The notes: a model not told the origin generated them from the letters alone. DNA of 64,000 nt from Acidobacteriota bacterium (GCA_016196035.1 JACPYM010000010.1:1-64000), one strand, 5' to 3'. Shown: positions 18,072 to 27,189, counted from the first letter of the stretch. Numbers and translations: made by a program.

Positions 18072-18135
18072 GAGCAATAAACTCGTGCGAATCGGGAAGA
18101 GCGCGCCGCGCGTCAGACGCCTGCGCTGTTGGTGA
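18070..18135 (+). CDS. Possible 21-residue basic peptide after RNA unit 4
   Basis: The ATG at 18070 follows GAGAGGAG, a good ribosome-binding site supplied by block C, and opens 21 codons: MSNKLVRIGK followed by SAPRVRRLRCW. The peptide is strongly basic. Copies 1 and 2 of the array lack an equivalent ATG and copy 3 encodes only six residues, so this may be chance. Confidence 0.2.
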   Translation: MSNKLVRIGKSAPRVRRLRCW

Positions 18136-18650
18136 GGTTAACGCTATGCATCGAGCAGCTTCTCACGCCCCTCCCGCCTGGTAAAAATCTTGGCATTGTT
18201 GTTGATGCCGGGTTGCAAGGGACTTCAAAAATCTTGTCTCGCCGTTACTTTGTTCATCCCTTGTGCCTGACCATAGAGCAACGACCGTGCCAGCGCTTGC
18301 CAAAGCTGCATTGCGGTTTTGAAAAATGTGGCAATTGCTGCAATGACTGGATTTTTGGTGTGGATTTCGCAGCGTCTTAGGAAAGCAGTGCCGTAACGAG
18401 CGCGTCACGAATTGCTGACAAGCCCCAGCGCTGTCCACGATGAAAGACATCTGCGGTTGTCGCTGTCCACGAATGGCGACAACGAATGGCGACAGGCAAC
18501 AGATGGGTACAACTCTATCACTGAAGCCGCATGCGCTGGTCGCCACACAGGCAACAGAGAGTGCGCCACCAAATCTGCCGTGCGCCAAACGTTTCTTCAT
18601 GCGGAAGACCTATGGAATAATCCGGTGACGGAAATTCAATCTCTCTCGAC
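18136..18650. other. Gene-poor stretch, no recognisable feature
   Basis: No open frame here has convincing codon use or a recognisable motif; the longest (minus strand, 18163-18600) is Cys-rich and unlike any family I know. Short duplications such as AATGGCGACA occur twice near 18470-18495. The block may be decayed sequence. Confidence 0.4.
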
Positions 18651-18654
18651 AGGT

Positions 18655-18706
18655 AAACCCAAACCCAAACAAACCCGAACCCAAACAAACCCGAACCCAA
18701 ACAAAC
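18655..18706. repeat. CCCAAA/CCCGAA tandem repeat directly before pyrE
   Basis: A 16-base unit ACCCGAACCCAAACAA and partial copies fill the 50 bases up to the pyrE start. On the minus strand this gives closely spaced GGG runs capable of forming a G-quadruplex in the template strand. No Shine-Dalgarno sequence is left before the ATG at 18708. Confidence 0.7.
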
Positions 18707-18707
18707 A

Positions 18708-19292
18708 ATGATGACGAATGAAGAAGTCCTGCAAATTTTTGAAGCGAATCACGCCCTGCTGAGCGGGCATTTTCTGCTCACCTCCGGGTTGCATAGTCCG
18801 CGTTACTTGCAATGTGCGCTGGTGCTGCAACAGCCGCGCATTGCCGAGCGGCTTTGCGCGGCCCTAGCCGCCAAAGCGCAAGCCGATGTTCGCATCGGGG
18901 CCATTGATCTGGTCGTCGCTCCGGCGCTGGGCGGCGTCATCGTGGCGCATGAAACGGCGCGGGCGTTGGGGCTGCGCGCGCTCTTTACTGAACGGCAAGA
19001 GGGCGGCATGAAACTGCGACGCGGGTTTGCCATCCAGCCCGGCGAACGCTGCCTGGTGGTGGAAGATGTGGTGACGACGGGCGGTTCCACGCGCGAAGTG
19101 ATGGAGTTGGTCACGCAACTCGGCGGCATCGTGGCCGGGGCGGGATCATTGATTGATCGCAGTGGCGGCGCGGTGGATTTAGGCGTTCCGCGCCATGCCC
19201 TGGCAGTCTTGGCAGTGCCCACCTGGAGGCCGGAAGAGTGTCCGTTGTGCCAAGAAGGTTCGACGGCGATCAAGCCGGGAAGCAGGCAGTGA
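18708..19292 (+). CDS. pyrE: Orotate phosphoribosyltransferase
   Basis: Converts orotate and PRPP to orotidine 5'-phosphate in pyrimidine synthesis. The 194-residue protein has the PRPP-binding signature VVEDVVTTGGST (about residues 119-130), the orotate loop FLLTSGLHSPRY (about 24-35) and VVAPALGGVIVAHETA. The C-terminus carries a CPLC pair, seen in a subset of bacterial PyrE proteins. Start is 18708 or the adjacent ATG at 18711. The leader is a tandem C-rich repeat rather than a normal ribosome-binding site. It is convergent with murB. Confidence 0.9.
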   Translation: MMTNEEVLQIFEANHALLSGHFLLTSGLHSPRYLQCALVLQQPRIAERLCAALAAKAQADVRIGAIDLVVAPALGGVIVAHETARALGLRALFTERQEGGMKLRRGFAIQPGERCLVVEDVVTTGGSTREVMELVTQLGGIVAGAGSLIDRSGGAVDLGVPRHALAVLAVPTWRPEECPLCQEGSTAIKPGSRQ

Positions 19293-19332
19293 CCGCGAAC
19301 GCGGCCTCAGCGGGGGCAAGTTGAGGAACGTC

Positions 19333-20421
19333 TCAAGCCGGTTCCTGCGCAAAGCCAAGCAGGATTGGTTCAGGTTTAAGCTCCAAGCCAAACCGTGCTT
19401 GCACGCGCGCCTGAATCTCGCGCATCAGTTCGATGATTTCGCTGGCGCGCGCGCCGCCGCGATTGATGAGGGCCAGCGAATGCTTACTCGACAGCCCGAC
19501 ATTGCCGTGCGTGTAACCTTTGGCAAAGCCCGCCTGTTCGATCAGCCAGGCCGCCGGAATTTTGACCTGTTCATGGGCTGCCGCGTAATGCGGGAAGGTT
19601 TCTTCAGTCTTTAGTATACCCGCCACCCGCGCTTTCGTTTCCAGCGCGCTAAATTCCGTCGCCGCGAGAACCGGATTTTTGAAGAAGGAGCCGGCGCTGC
19701 GCGTGTCCGGGTCAGCAGGGTCGAGCACCATCGCTTTGCGGCGGCGAATGGTCAGCACCGCCGCGCGCACATCGGCCAGCGTTGGCGTAGTGGCTGAATC
19801 CGCCAAAAACTGCCTGACGTCGGCATACCGCAAGGCCGGCGCACCATTCACGCGCAGCATATATGTCACAGCCAGGACGATGAAGCGCTCACGTTCAAGC
19901 GTGTTGAAGCGGCTCTGGCGATACCCGAATTGGCAGGCGGCGTTGCTCAATGCAATGATCTGCTCTGACTGCCGATCAAAGGCCCGCACGCTCGTGATGG
20001 TTTCGCAGACTTCCTGACCATACGCGCCGACGTTTTGCACGGGTGTGCCGCCCACAGAGCCGGGAATGCCACTCAGACATTCAAGGCCTGCCCAGCCTTG
20101 CGCGACACAGTGCGCCACAAACGCATCCCAGGGTTCGCCCGCCGCCGCCGTCACACGGGCACCATTGGTTTCAAGCTGTGCTTCAATTCCGCGCAACGCA
20201 ATGTGCAGCACCAGACCCGGAAAGCCCGCATCGGCGATCACCAGATTGCTGCCGCCGCCAAGCACAAAGACAGGCAATTCACGTTGCGCGGCAAAGGCGA
20301 GCGCCGCTGGAATCTCATGTTCTTGCGTGATGGTCGCAAAGAAACGTGCCGCGCCGCCGACGCCCAAGGTAGTCAGGGGCGCGAGCGGGACGTGTTGTCG
20401 TATGAATGCGGGTGGTTGCAT
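19333..20421 (-). CDS. murB: UDP-N-acetylenolpyruvoylglucosamine reductase
   Basis: Flavoenzyme that reduces UDP-GlcNAc-enolpyruvate to UDP-MurNAc in peptidoglycan synthesis. The 362-residue product has the FAD-binding segment LGGGSNLVIAD, CLSGIPGSVGGTPVQNVGAYGQE, the catalytic Ser in AGSFFKNP, and the type I (E. coli-like) C-terminal region with EQVKIPAAWLIEQAG. Length fits type I MurB. It is a single gene, convergent with pyrE; the sigma factor gene lies just upstream on the same strand. Confidence 0.93.
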   Translation of the reverse strand: MQPPAFIRQHVPLAPLTTLGVGGAARFFATITQEHEIPAALAFAAQRELPVFVLGGGSNLVIADAGFPGLVLHIALRGIEAQLETNGARVTAAAGEPWDAFVAHCVAQGWAGLECLSGIPGSVGGTPVQNVGAYGQEVCETITSVRAFDRQSEQIIALSNAACQFGYRQSRFNTLERERFIVLAVTYMLRVNGAPALRYADVRQFLADSATTPTLADVRAAVLTIRRRKAMVLDPADPDTRSAGSFFKNPVLAATEFSALETKARVAGILKTEETFPHYAAAHEQVKIPAAWLIEQAGFAKGYTHGNVGLSSKHSLALINRGGARASEIIELMREIQARVQARFGLELKPEPILLGFAQEPA

Positions 20422-20448
20422 GGGGGCCGCATTATCCCGGAGTCACGG

Positions 20449-21072
20449 TTACGGCTGCAAATGTGCTTTGAGGGTGCGCATACCGGCGGCGAGTTGGCTT
20501 TTGATTTCGGCGGGCGCGCGGCCCAATTGGCTGGCGATTTCGGTATAAGTCAGCCCTGCAAAGCAGGCCAATTCCAATGCGCGGCGTTGTTCGACAGGCA
20601 AATGCAGCAGGGCTTGGCGCACGCGCTGACGCCGCTCGGCGACCACGCTATTTTCGGAGCACGCTGCCGTCTGCCCAGATTCGGCGGACGGATTTGCGGG
20701 CGGATTTACAGAAAGCGGAGTTGGCATGGCGGTTGGTCGTGGCAGTGCGCGCAAGCGTTCCAACCCCAGCTTGCGCGCCAATAGCAGCAACCAAGTGAGC
20801 GGGCAGGTTCGCTGGGAAAGCGGCGCAGGTTCGGCTTGTCCGGTTTGTTGCCAGACCTGTTTATAAACTTCCGCCAGCACGGTTTCAGCCGTGGCGCGTT
20901 CCGGCAGCAGAGTGAGCAACAGGCCGAACACCTGGCGATGCGTTTGCTCGTAAAATGCGGATAGCGCCGCCTGTTCACGGCGCGCTATTCCGTCCATTAA
21001 GTCCGCGAGCATGCCCTGCCACGCTTGCGGAGTGATGTTCATTGCCTGGTAGCGAATGGCACTGGTCAGCAT
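20449..21072 (-). CDS. ECF-type RNA polymerase sigma factor
   Basis: The start at 21072 has AGGAGAGG 8 bases upstream. The 207-residue protein has a sigma region 2 (about 25-95; ALSAFYEQTHRQVFGLLLTLL), a variable Ser/Pro-rich linker (about 105-140) and a region 4 helix-turn-helix (RRALELACFAGLTYTEIASQL, about 165-190). This is the SigK/RpoE-like ECF layout. No anti-sigma factor gene lies next to it, so control is unclear. Confidence 0.85.
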   Translation of the reverse strand: MLTSAIRYQAMNITPQAWQGMLADLMDGIARREQAALSAFYEQTHRQVFGLLLTLLPERATAETVLAEVYKQVWQQTGQAEPAPLSQRTCPLTWLLLLARKLGLERLRALPRPTAMPTPLSVNPPANPSAESGQTAACSENSVVAERRQRVRQALLHLPVEQRRALELACFAGLTYTEIASQLGRAPAEIKSQLAAGMRTLKAHLQP

Positions 21073-21191
21073 AAGGTTTCCTCTCCTCTTTGACCGACTG
21101 TCGTTTGTGAGAGCGGCGGCCCTCACTTGGCTAAGCGGGATCGCGCTGCGAAAAAGGTCATGCTGCCGAAATTTTTGCTGGAATGACGGCG

Positions 21192-21227
21192 AAGCTGAGG
21201 GCTAGTCGAAACGCTAACCCTCAGCTT
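21192..21227. terminator. Hairpin after the lipocalin-like gene
   Basis: AAGCTGAGGG (21192-21201) pairs with CCCTCAGCTT (21218-21227), with TAG/CTA pairing inside. It lies 58 bases past the stop of the 21285-21857 gene. There is no clear U-tract, so termination is likely but not assured. Confidence 0.45.
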
Positions 21228-21284
21228 TGTAAAGCCGGGCAGTTGGGACGGCGGTGCGCGTTGGACGCCTACCGCAAGGTTCGC

Positions 21285-21857
21285 TTAATGATTGATCTCG
21301 ACTTGCAGCTTTTTGCCGCGTTGCGCCCCGTCAAGCGTGACCAGTTCGTTCCCTTCCAGGTCGAAAATCTTGACTTGATCCTGCGTGGTTAATTCATCCA
21401 GTTTCTCGTTGAGCTTGATGGTCAGTGAAATCTTTAAGGTGCCATCCAGGTGAAAGATGTCGGTGAAGGTCAGTTGCACAAAGGTCGCCGCGAAGGTGCG
21501 GTCGCCAATGCGTGCCCAGGTGCCGTGCCCTGGATTGCCAAGTGCGGGGATGGGCGGGCCTGCCGCCGAAAACAGCGCCGTGCCATCGGCCATAAACGTC
21601 AGTAAGGATGGGAACGACGGGCCTGCATCGGGGCCGCCGGGCGTCACTGTCGCGACCCAGGTGCCCACGAAGGCTTTGATCTGCGCCTGTTTGACCTGTT
21701 CGAGAACCTCCAGAATGCCGCCACCGGCTGCCGCCTGCGGGGTGATGGACGTTTCATGCGTCTCCACGGTTTGCGCATAGGTGGAGGGCGGGGTGATGAA
21801 TGCGCTCAGGGCCAAGAGGGCCGTGAACATTGCGAAGAGGGTTTTGCTGTGTTTCAT
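21285..21857 (-). CDS. Secreted lipocalin-like protein of unknown function
   Basis: A 190-residue protein with a signal peptide (KTLFAMFTALLALSAF, cleavage near TYAQ) and a beta-rich body starting FVGTWVATVTPGG, which resembles the opening of lipocalin-like or avidin-like barrels. FMADGTALF and GTWARIGDRTFAATF fit repeated beta-hairpins. AGGAGCAACTTT precedes the ATG. It overlaps the upstream HTH gene by four bases (ATGA), so the two are probably translated together. I do not recognise a specific family. Confidence 0.7.
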   Translation of the reverse strand: MKHSKTLFAMFTALLALSAFITPPSTYAQTVETHETSITPQAAAGGGILEVLEQVKQAQIKAFVGTWVATVTPGGPDAGPSFPSLLTFMADGTALFSAAGPPIPALGNPGHGTWARIGDRTFAATFVQLTFTDIFHLDGTLKISLTIKLNEKLDELTTQDQVKIFDLEGNELVTLDGAQRGKKLQVEINH

Positions 21858-22138
21858 AAAGTTGCTCCTTTCAAGCTTGCTTCAATTAAAGGTGGAAACG
21901 AAGACGGACAGACGAACAGTTGGTTGTCGCTCGTTTCCAGATAATGCATCTGACCGGTTTCGACCCAACGATAGACCGCGCGCACGCTGACACCGGCCAA
22001 CGCGGCGGCTTCTTCCGGGGTGAGCAGCACCACCGGGGCCGGGCAGCTTGGACAAAAAACGGGCGCGGGCGGCGTGGCGTTTGGCCATACCAGGCGTCTG
22101 CGCTCGACCGTAATTTCAATCCGCCGGGTTCGGTTCAT
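21854..22138 (-). CDS. Small helix-turn-helix (MerR/excisionase-type) DNA-binding protein
   Basis: The 94-residue product has an HTH_17-like segment, [20 protein letters not shown], at about residues 39-58, preceded by a CPSC pair that could bind a metal. Such proteins are repressors, excisionases or small accessory regulators. It overlaps the secreted lipocalin-like gene by ATGA, implying that it controls or accompanies that gene. It is divergent from the winged-helix/TPR gene. Confidence 0.7.
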   Translation of the reverse strand: MNRTRRIEITVERRRLVWPNATPPAPVFCPSCPAPVVLLTPEEAAALAGVSVRAVYRWVETGQMHYLETSDNQLFVCPSSFPPLIEASLKGATL

Positions 22139-22322
22139 GGTGTTTGCGTCAGGTCATTCAGGTTCGGTTCCGGTCTTGGGTTTGGGCTGGTGGCGGTGCT
22201 ACAGTGTGCGCCGAACCGGCCTCACGCCGGGGCCGCTTGGCCTCGACGCGGCGCAAGATGCGGCAAAGCCGGGGCTAAAATCTTTAAGCCCGGCGGCTAA
22301 ACTTCCTAAAGTTGTGAAAGCG

Positions 22323-24338
22323 ATGGAAAACAAAATAGTTCCGCGCTTCTATGAGTTCGATTCCTTTCGCCTGGATGGGCGCAAGCGGGTCTTGTTGCGC
22401 GCCGGAGCACCGGTGGCACTGACCCCGCGTGCCCTGGATTTGCTATTCGCGCTGGTCGAACGGCGCGGCCAGGTGGTCGAAAAGGACGAATTGCTGACCC
22501 TGCTCTGGCCGGATTCGGTGGTGGAAGAAAACAATCTGACGGTCAACGTCTCAGCCTTGCGCAAAGCGCTGGGTGCGGGGCCGGGCGAACGGCGCTACAT
22601 CGTGACCGTGCCCGGACGCGGCTATCGCTTTGTAGCCGATGTGGCTGAAATCGTCGAAGAGGATTCGGCCTTGCTGCCCGCCGCCGCTTCCACGCTGGTC
22701 GTCGAAGAGTCGAAGGTGCGGCTGGTGATTGAAGAAGAGATTTTGGACGGGGAAGTGAGGGGGGGCGAGACGGGGAGATTGAGAGACGGGGAGAAATTAA
22801 AACTTCCTGGCAGCGCGCTAGCGGCTCGCCCCGTCGCCCCATCCCCCACGCGCCCCGTCGTGTTTCTCGCCTTGCTGGGTCTGCTGTTGGCGGGCGGCAT
22901 CTACTGGCGTAGCAAGAGCCAATCCGCAGTCCACCTCGCGGAAGGGCCGCCATCCGCCATCAAAACGCTCGCCGTCCTACCCTTCAAGCCGCTGGTGGCC
23001 GAGGGGCGGGATGATTATCTGCAAATGGGGATGGCCGATGTGTTGATCACGCGGCTCAGCCGGCTGCGACAGATGGTCGTGCGCCCGTTGTCAGCCAGTC
23101 GCAAATACACGGCACTCGAACAGGATGCGCTGGCCGCCGGGCGCGAGTTGAAAGTGGATGCCGTGCTCGACGGGCATATCCAGCGTGCCGGGGAACGCGT
23201 GCGCGTGACGGTGCGGCTGGTCAACGTCAATGACGGCGCGACGCTCTGGGCAGAAACACTGGACGAGAAAGACGCCGATCTGTTCACGGTTGAAGACCGG
23301 TTGTCGGAGAAGCTGGTGGCCGCCTTTGCGCTTAACCTTTCACCCGCCGAACGTCAGTTGCTGACCCGGCGTTACACCGCGAACGGCGAGGCTTATCAGG
23401 CTTATCTGCGGGGCCGTTACTTTTGGAGCAAGTGGACAAAGGCCTCGCTGGAAAAGGCCACTGAAGCCTTCGAGCAGGCGCTCAAGGCCGATCCCGACTA
23501 CGCCCCGGCGCATGCGGGCGTCGCCGATGCCTGGAATCTGCTGGGCTATCTGGGCTTCTTGCCGCCGCGCGAGGCTTTTCCGAAATCCGAGGCTGCCGCG
23601 TTGCGCGCCTTGCAACTCGACGACACGCTGGGCGAAGCCCACCTCTCCCTGGCGAAGACCAAACTTTTTTACGCCTGGGATTGGCCCGCGTGTGAACGTG
23701 AGATTGGCCGCGCCCTCGAACTCAGCCCCAACTTTGCCGATACGCACGGGCTGAATGGCGCATACTTGCTCGCCATGGGGCGTTTGGATGAAGCGCTCGT
23801 CGCCCGGCGGCGTGCGCAGGAACTCGATCCGACCTCGCCGCTGTTTACGACAGCGGTGGGCTGGGCCTACTTTTATCAACGCCGCTACGACCAGGCCATC
23901 ACGTGGTATCGCAAAGCATTTGAACTCGATCCCACGTTCGCGCTGGCGCACGATGACCTCAGCAACGCGCTGTTTCTAAAAGGTGAGGCGGAACAGGCCC
24001 TGGCCGAAGTGCTCAAGTTCCGCGCGTTGACAGGTGAGAGCCAAGCCCATCTCACCGCCTTGCAGCAAGCCTTTGCCGCCGAGGGCAAACTGGGATATTG
24101 GCGCAAAGAGCTGGAGTTGGCGGAAGAACGGGCGAGGCAGGGCGCGCCGCTGGGAGCTTGGCGCATGGCTCGTATCAACGCCGAACTCGGCGACCACGAT
24201 CAATCGTTCGTGTGGTTGAATCGAGCGTATGAAGAGCGGGCGAGCATGTTGGCTTTTCTCAAGACAGTGCCGCTGTTTGGAAATCTGCACACGGATCCAC
24301 GCTTTGCCGAACTATTGCGGCGTATCGGTCACACCTAG
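22323..24338 (+). CDS. Membrane-anchored winged-helix regulator with TolB-like and TPR domains
   Basis: The start at 22323 ([12 protein letters not shown]) is chosen because upstream in-frame sequence is non-protein-like. The 671-residue layout is: an OmpR-type winged helix (about 8-105; GYRFVADV at its end), a linker, one membrane segment ([17 protein letters not shown], about 177-193), a periplasmic TolB-N-like domain ([25 protein letters not shown]) and several TPR units up to the C-terminus. This resembles CadC-like transmembrane activators expanded in Acidobacteria. The linker at about 22745-22800 is encoded by G-rich imperfect repeats. Confidence 0.85.
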   Translation: MENKIVPRFYEFDSFRLDGRKRVLLRAGAPVALTPRALDLLFALVERRGQVVEKDELLTLLWPDSVVEENNLTVNVSALRKALGAGPGERRYIVTVPGRGYRFVADVAEIVEEDSALLPAAASTLVVEESKVRLVIEEEILDGEVRGGETGRLRDGEKLKLPGSALAARPVAPSPTRPVVFLALLGLLLAGGIYWRSKSQSAVHLAEGPPSAIKTLAVLPFKPLVAEGRDDYLQMGMADVLITRLSRLRQMVVRPLSASRKYTALEQDALAAGRELKVDAVLDGHIQRAGERVRVTVRLVNVNDGATLWAETLDEKDADLFTVEDRLSEKLVAAFALNLSPAERQLLTRRYTANGEAYQAYLRGRYFWSKWTKASLEKATEAFEQALKADPDYAPAHAGVADAWNLLGYLGFLPPREAFPKSEAAALRALQLDDTLGEAHLSLAKTKLFYAWDWPACEREIGRALELSPNFADTHGLNGAYLLAMGRLDEALVARRRAQELDPTSPLFTTAVGWAYFYQRRYDQAITWYRKAFELDPTFALAHDDLSNALFLKGEAEQALAEVLKFRALTGESQAHLTALQQAFAAEGKLGYWRKELELAEERARQGAPLGAWRMARINAELGDHDQSFVWLNRAYEERASMLAFLKTVPLFGNLHTDPRFAELLRRIGHT

Positions 24339-24374
24339 AGCGGTTGGTGATTGCAGATATGGGACGGTGGTGCC

Positions 24375-24470
24375 GGGACAGTACCGCGCGCGTCAGCAAG
24401 CGGCGCAGCAAGTCAGGCCCAGCGGCATTAACGCGCCGTCTCCGCTTGCTGACGCGCGCGGTACTGTCCC
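24375..24470. repeat. Perfect 29-bp inverted repeat upstream of truA
   Basis: Arms 24375-24403 and 24442-24470 are exact complements around a 38-base loop. The arms are very GC-rich (CCGCGCGCGTCAGC core). It lies between the regulator stop and the truA start and would form a strong hairpin; no U-tract follows. Confidence 0.85.
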
Positions 24471-24523
24471 ACATCGCATTTTTCTCTTACACCGAGGTGC
24501 AAACCGATCTACATATCCATTCA

Positions 24524-25255
24524 ATGAACTATCGCATCACCGTCGCTTACGACGGCACAAACTATTGCGGCTGGCAGATGCAACTTGACCGCCCGACGGT
24601 GCAGGGCGTCCTGGCCGAAGTCTTGCAACGTTTTGCGCGTGTGCCTGTGGTGACACATGGCGCGGGGCGCACTGACGCGGGCGTGCATGCCGAAGGGCAA
24701 GTCGTCTCGTTCAAGCTGGACAAAGTTTGGGAAGGCGCGGCCTTGCGGCGCGCGCTCAATGCCAATCTGCCGTTGGATATTCGCGTGCTGGAAGCGGCAC
24801 AGGCCGAAGAGCGCTTTCATCCGCGCATTTATGCCAAAGGCAAAACATATCGCTATCAGCTTTACAATGCTGACGTGATGCATCCGTTGTGGGAACGCTA
24901 CGCCTGGCATTTTCCTTACCAGCTTGAGCCGGCGCGCTTGATGGAAGAGGCGCGGCAGTTGTTGGGCACGCATGACTTCAGCGCGTTTACGACCAGCGAT
25001 TGCGAAACCAAAACGCGGGTGCGCACGCTCAGCGAGATTTGGCTGGAAAGCGCTGGCCCCTTGCTCAAGTTCTGGTTTCGCGGCGACGGCTTTCTGCGCT
25101 ATCAAGTGCGCACGATGATTGGCGCATTGGTGGCAGCCAACCGGGATCGCTTGCCCGCCGGTTCAATCATAGATTTGTTACAGAGCAAAGACCGCACGTG
25201 GGCGGGCGCACCCGCGCCGGCCAAAGGGTTGACGCTGGTAAAAGTCGAGTATTAG
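24524..25255 (+). CDS. truA: tRNA pseudouridine synthase A
   Basis: Makes pseudouridine at positions 38-40 of the tRNA anticodon arm. The 243-residue protein starts MNYRITVAYDGTNYCGWQ, the canonical TruA opening, has the catalytic Asp in GAGRTDAGVHA (about residue 51), HDFSAFTTSD, and the C-terminal FLRYQVRTMIGALV motif. The start at 24524 is fixed by family alignment; the upstream in-frame extension runs through the inverted repeat. Confidence 0.93.
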   Translation: MNYRITVAYDGTNYCGWQMQLDRPTVQGVLAEVLQRFARVPVVTHGAGRTDAGVHAEGQVVSFKLDKVWEGAALRRALNANLPLDIRVLEAAQAEERFHPRIYAKGKTYRYQLYNADVMHPLWERYAWHFPYQLEPARLMEEARQLLGTHDFSAFTTSDCETKTRVRTLSEIWLESAGPLLKFWFRGDGFLRYQVRTMIGALVAANRDRLPAGSIIDLLQSKDRTWAGAPAPAKGLTLVKVEY

Positions 25256-25419
25256 TATGCGGCGCTTGTCATACGGCAGTCCGTCGTTGCATCGAGAACT
25301 CATCCACGAAGGAATCAGGGAAGAATTCAGCAGAAACGCGAAGCACGCTGTAACAAACCTTCGTATTGATTCGTGCGGCTTTGTGGGGACAAGCACGTTG
25401 CCGCAACAATAGGAACAGC

Positions 25420-26226
25420 ATGTTAGAGGATTTCGCAGGCATCATCGAACCGGGTTCGCGCGACGAACAGTTGTTGCGCCAGCTTGATTTTACCCGGTTG
25501 CCGCGCCACCTCGCCGTGATTATGGACGGCAATGGACGCTGGGCCAAGAAACGCTTTCTGCCGCGTGTCGCCGGCCATCGCGCCGGTGTCGAAGCTGTGC
25601 GCGCGACCGTGGATACTTGCGCGCGTTTGGGGATCGAGGCGCTCACCTTATACGCCTTCTCGGTTGAAAACTGGAAGCGCCCGCCTTTCGAAATCGAAGC
25701 CTTGATGACCTTCCTGAAAGAATATCTGCGCAAAGAGATCGAGAATATTCACCGCGAAAACATTCGTTTCCAAACCATCGGGCGCACACGCGAATTGGAT
25801 GAATCGGTGCAATTTGAACTGCGTTCGGCAATGCATAAGACGGCGCACAACACCGGCATGGTGCTCAACGTTGCGCTCAATTACGGCGGGCGCGTTGAAT
25901 TGGTGGATGCCTGCCGCCGCCTGTTGGAACAATGCCAGCGTGAAGGCCGCACGCCCGATTCGCTGACTGAAAGCGATCTGGCGCGGCAACTTTATACGGC
26001 GAATCTGCCCGACCCTGACTTGCTGGTGCGCACGAGCGGCGAATTCCGCGTGAGCAATTTTCTGTTGTGGCAGATCGCGTATGCCGAGATTTATGTGACC
26101 GATGTGCTCTGGCCCGATTTCCGGCGGCCCGATTTGTTCGCCGCCATTTTGGATTATCAAAAGCGCGAACGCCGCTACGGCGGTCTGGTGACAGAACCGC
26201 AACGCGCAGTTGTCAGCAGGGGCTAG
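25420..26226 (+). CDS. uppS: Isoprenyl transferase (undecaprenyl diphosphate synthase)
   Basis: Adds isoprene units in cis to farnesyl diphosphate to make the C55 lipid carrier for peptidoglycan and polysaccharide synthesis. The 268-residue protein has VIMDGNGRWAKKR with the catalytic Asp (about residue 34), GHRAGVEAVR, LYAFSVENWKRP and the C-terminal DPDLLVRTSGE...SNFLLWQ..Y.E signature. AGGA lies 5 bases before the ATG at 25420. It is the first gene of the uppS-cdsA-dxr cluster. Confidence 0.94.
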   Translation: MLEDFAGIIEPGSRDEQLLRQLDFTRLPRHLAVIMDGNGRWAKKRFLPRVAGHRAGVEAVRATVDTCARLGIEALTLYAFSVENWKRPPFEIEALMTFLKEYLRKEIENIHRENIRFQTIGRTRELDESVQFELRSAMHKTAHNTGMVLNVALNYGGRVELVDACRRLLEQCQREGRTPDSLTESDLARQLYTANLPDPDLLVRTSGEFRVSNFLLWQIAYAEIYVTDVLWPDFRRPDLFAAILDYQKRERRYGGLVTEPQRAVVSRG

Positions 26227-26287
26227 AGGCTAGGGACTTGAGGCTAGAGACAGCCTTAGCCCCTAGCCCCCAGCCCCTAGCCCCTAC
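26217..26287. repeat. CTAGCCCC-type inverted repeat between uppS and cdsA
   Basis: AGGGGCTAGAGGCTAGGG and later CCCCTAGCCCCCAGCCCCT make an imperfect inverted repeat filling the gap. The uppS stop codon lies inside it, and cdsA starts a few bases after it, leaving no ribosome-binding site. Confidence 0.65.
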
Positions 26288-26291
26288 CTTT

Positions 26292-27116
26292 ATGGCACGT
26301 GTACTGACCGCCATTATTTTCCTGCCTTTCCTTTTCGCCGCGCTCTGGCTCGGTTCCCCGATCTATTTTGTGACACTGGCCGCGCTCGCCATTGTGCTGG
26401 GCCTGGTCGAGTATTACCGGCTGGCGAAAGCGGGCGGGGAAGCGCAGGGTTTAATCGCAGCGGCGGGAATCATCGCCGCTTTTTATTTTGGGCGGCACGA
26501 TCTGGTGGCCGCGATTTTGGCCGCGCTGGTGGTCTTTGAATTGCTGGCGCAATTGTTCGGCAATCTCGATAGCGAAGACTTGTCGCACGTCTTGCCCGCA
26601 GCGGCGGAGCGCTTATTTGGCGTGCTCTATGTCGCGTTGCTGGGCGGTTACATCATCGCGCTGCGCACGGCGGGTGGCGATGATTTGCATTTGCCCGCCA
26701 AATTACTGACGCTCTTTTTCATTGTCGTGTTTGCGGGTGACACAGCCGCTTACTACACTGGCCGCACGCTGGGGAAACGCAAACTCGCGCCGCGCATCAG
26801 TCCGGGCAAAACGGTCGAAGGCGCCATCGGCGGCTTGGCTGGCAATGTCATCGCCGCGCTGATCGCGCATTACACCTTCTTCCCCGAATTGAAATTGACG
26901 CACGCCGTGCCGCTGGCGTTGGTCATGGGCTTTTTAGGCGCGACCGGCGACCTCTGCGAATCCATGTTGAAACGCGGCGCGAAAGCCAAAGACGCAGGGC
27001 GCCTGATCCCCGGACACGGCGGCGTGCTCGACCGGCTCGACAGCATGCTCTTTAACGCGCCGCTGCTCTATTACTACTATCAGGTCTTTCTGAAATCAGT
27101 AGTCAGTAGTCAGTAG
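26292..27116 (+). CDS. cdsA: Phosphatidate cytidylyltransferase
   Basis: Forms CDP-diacylglycerol from phosphatidate and CTP at the inner membrane. The product has 274 residues and about eight membrane segments. SPGKTVEGAIGG and the C-terminal signature ending IPGHGGVLDRLDSM, with the metal-binding DRxDS, identify it. The start at 26292 (MARVLTAIIFLPFL) is family-like; the upstream in-frame extension overlaps uppS. The last residues (SVVSSQ) and the stop codon are encoded by the CAGTAG repeat that follows. Confidence 0.92.
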   Translation: MARVLTAIIFLPFLFAALWLGSPIYFVTLAALAIVLGLVEYYRLAKAGGEAQGLIAAAGIIAAFYFGRHDLVAAILAALVVFELLAQLFGNLDSEDLSHVLPAAAERLFGVLYVALLGGYIIALRTAGGDDLHLPAKLLTLFFIVVFAGDTAAYYTGRTLGKRKLAPRISPGKTVEGAIGGLAGNVIAALIAHYTFFPELKLTHAVPLALVMGFLGATGDLCESMLKRGAKAKDAGRLIPGHGGVLDRLDSMLFNAPLLYYYYQVFLKSVVSSQ

Positions 27117-27189
27117 TCGGTAGTCAGTAGCTTGAGCATACTGTTGCGGTCATCGCTCAAGCTACTGACTACCGACTGCTGACTACTGA
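27103..27189. repeat. 35-bp inverted repeat built from AGTAGTC heptamers
   Basis: Arms 27103-27137 and 27155-27189 match with one mismatch. The cdsA stop codon lies in the left arm, and dxr starts 16 bases after the right arm. The same heptamer family recurs near 44730, 50905 and 52830-52960. Confidence 0.8.

Noticed and set aside
18163-18600. 145-codon minus-strand reading frame
   Set aside because: No ribosome-binding site, atypical composition and no recognisable motif; treated as noncoding.
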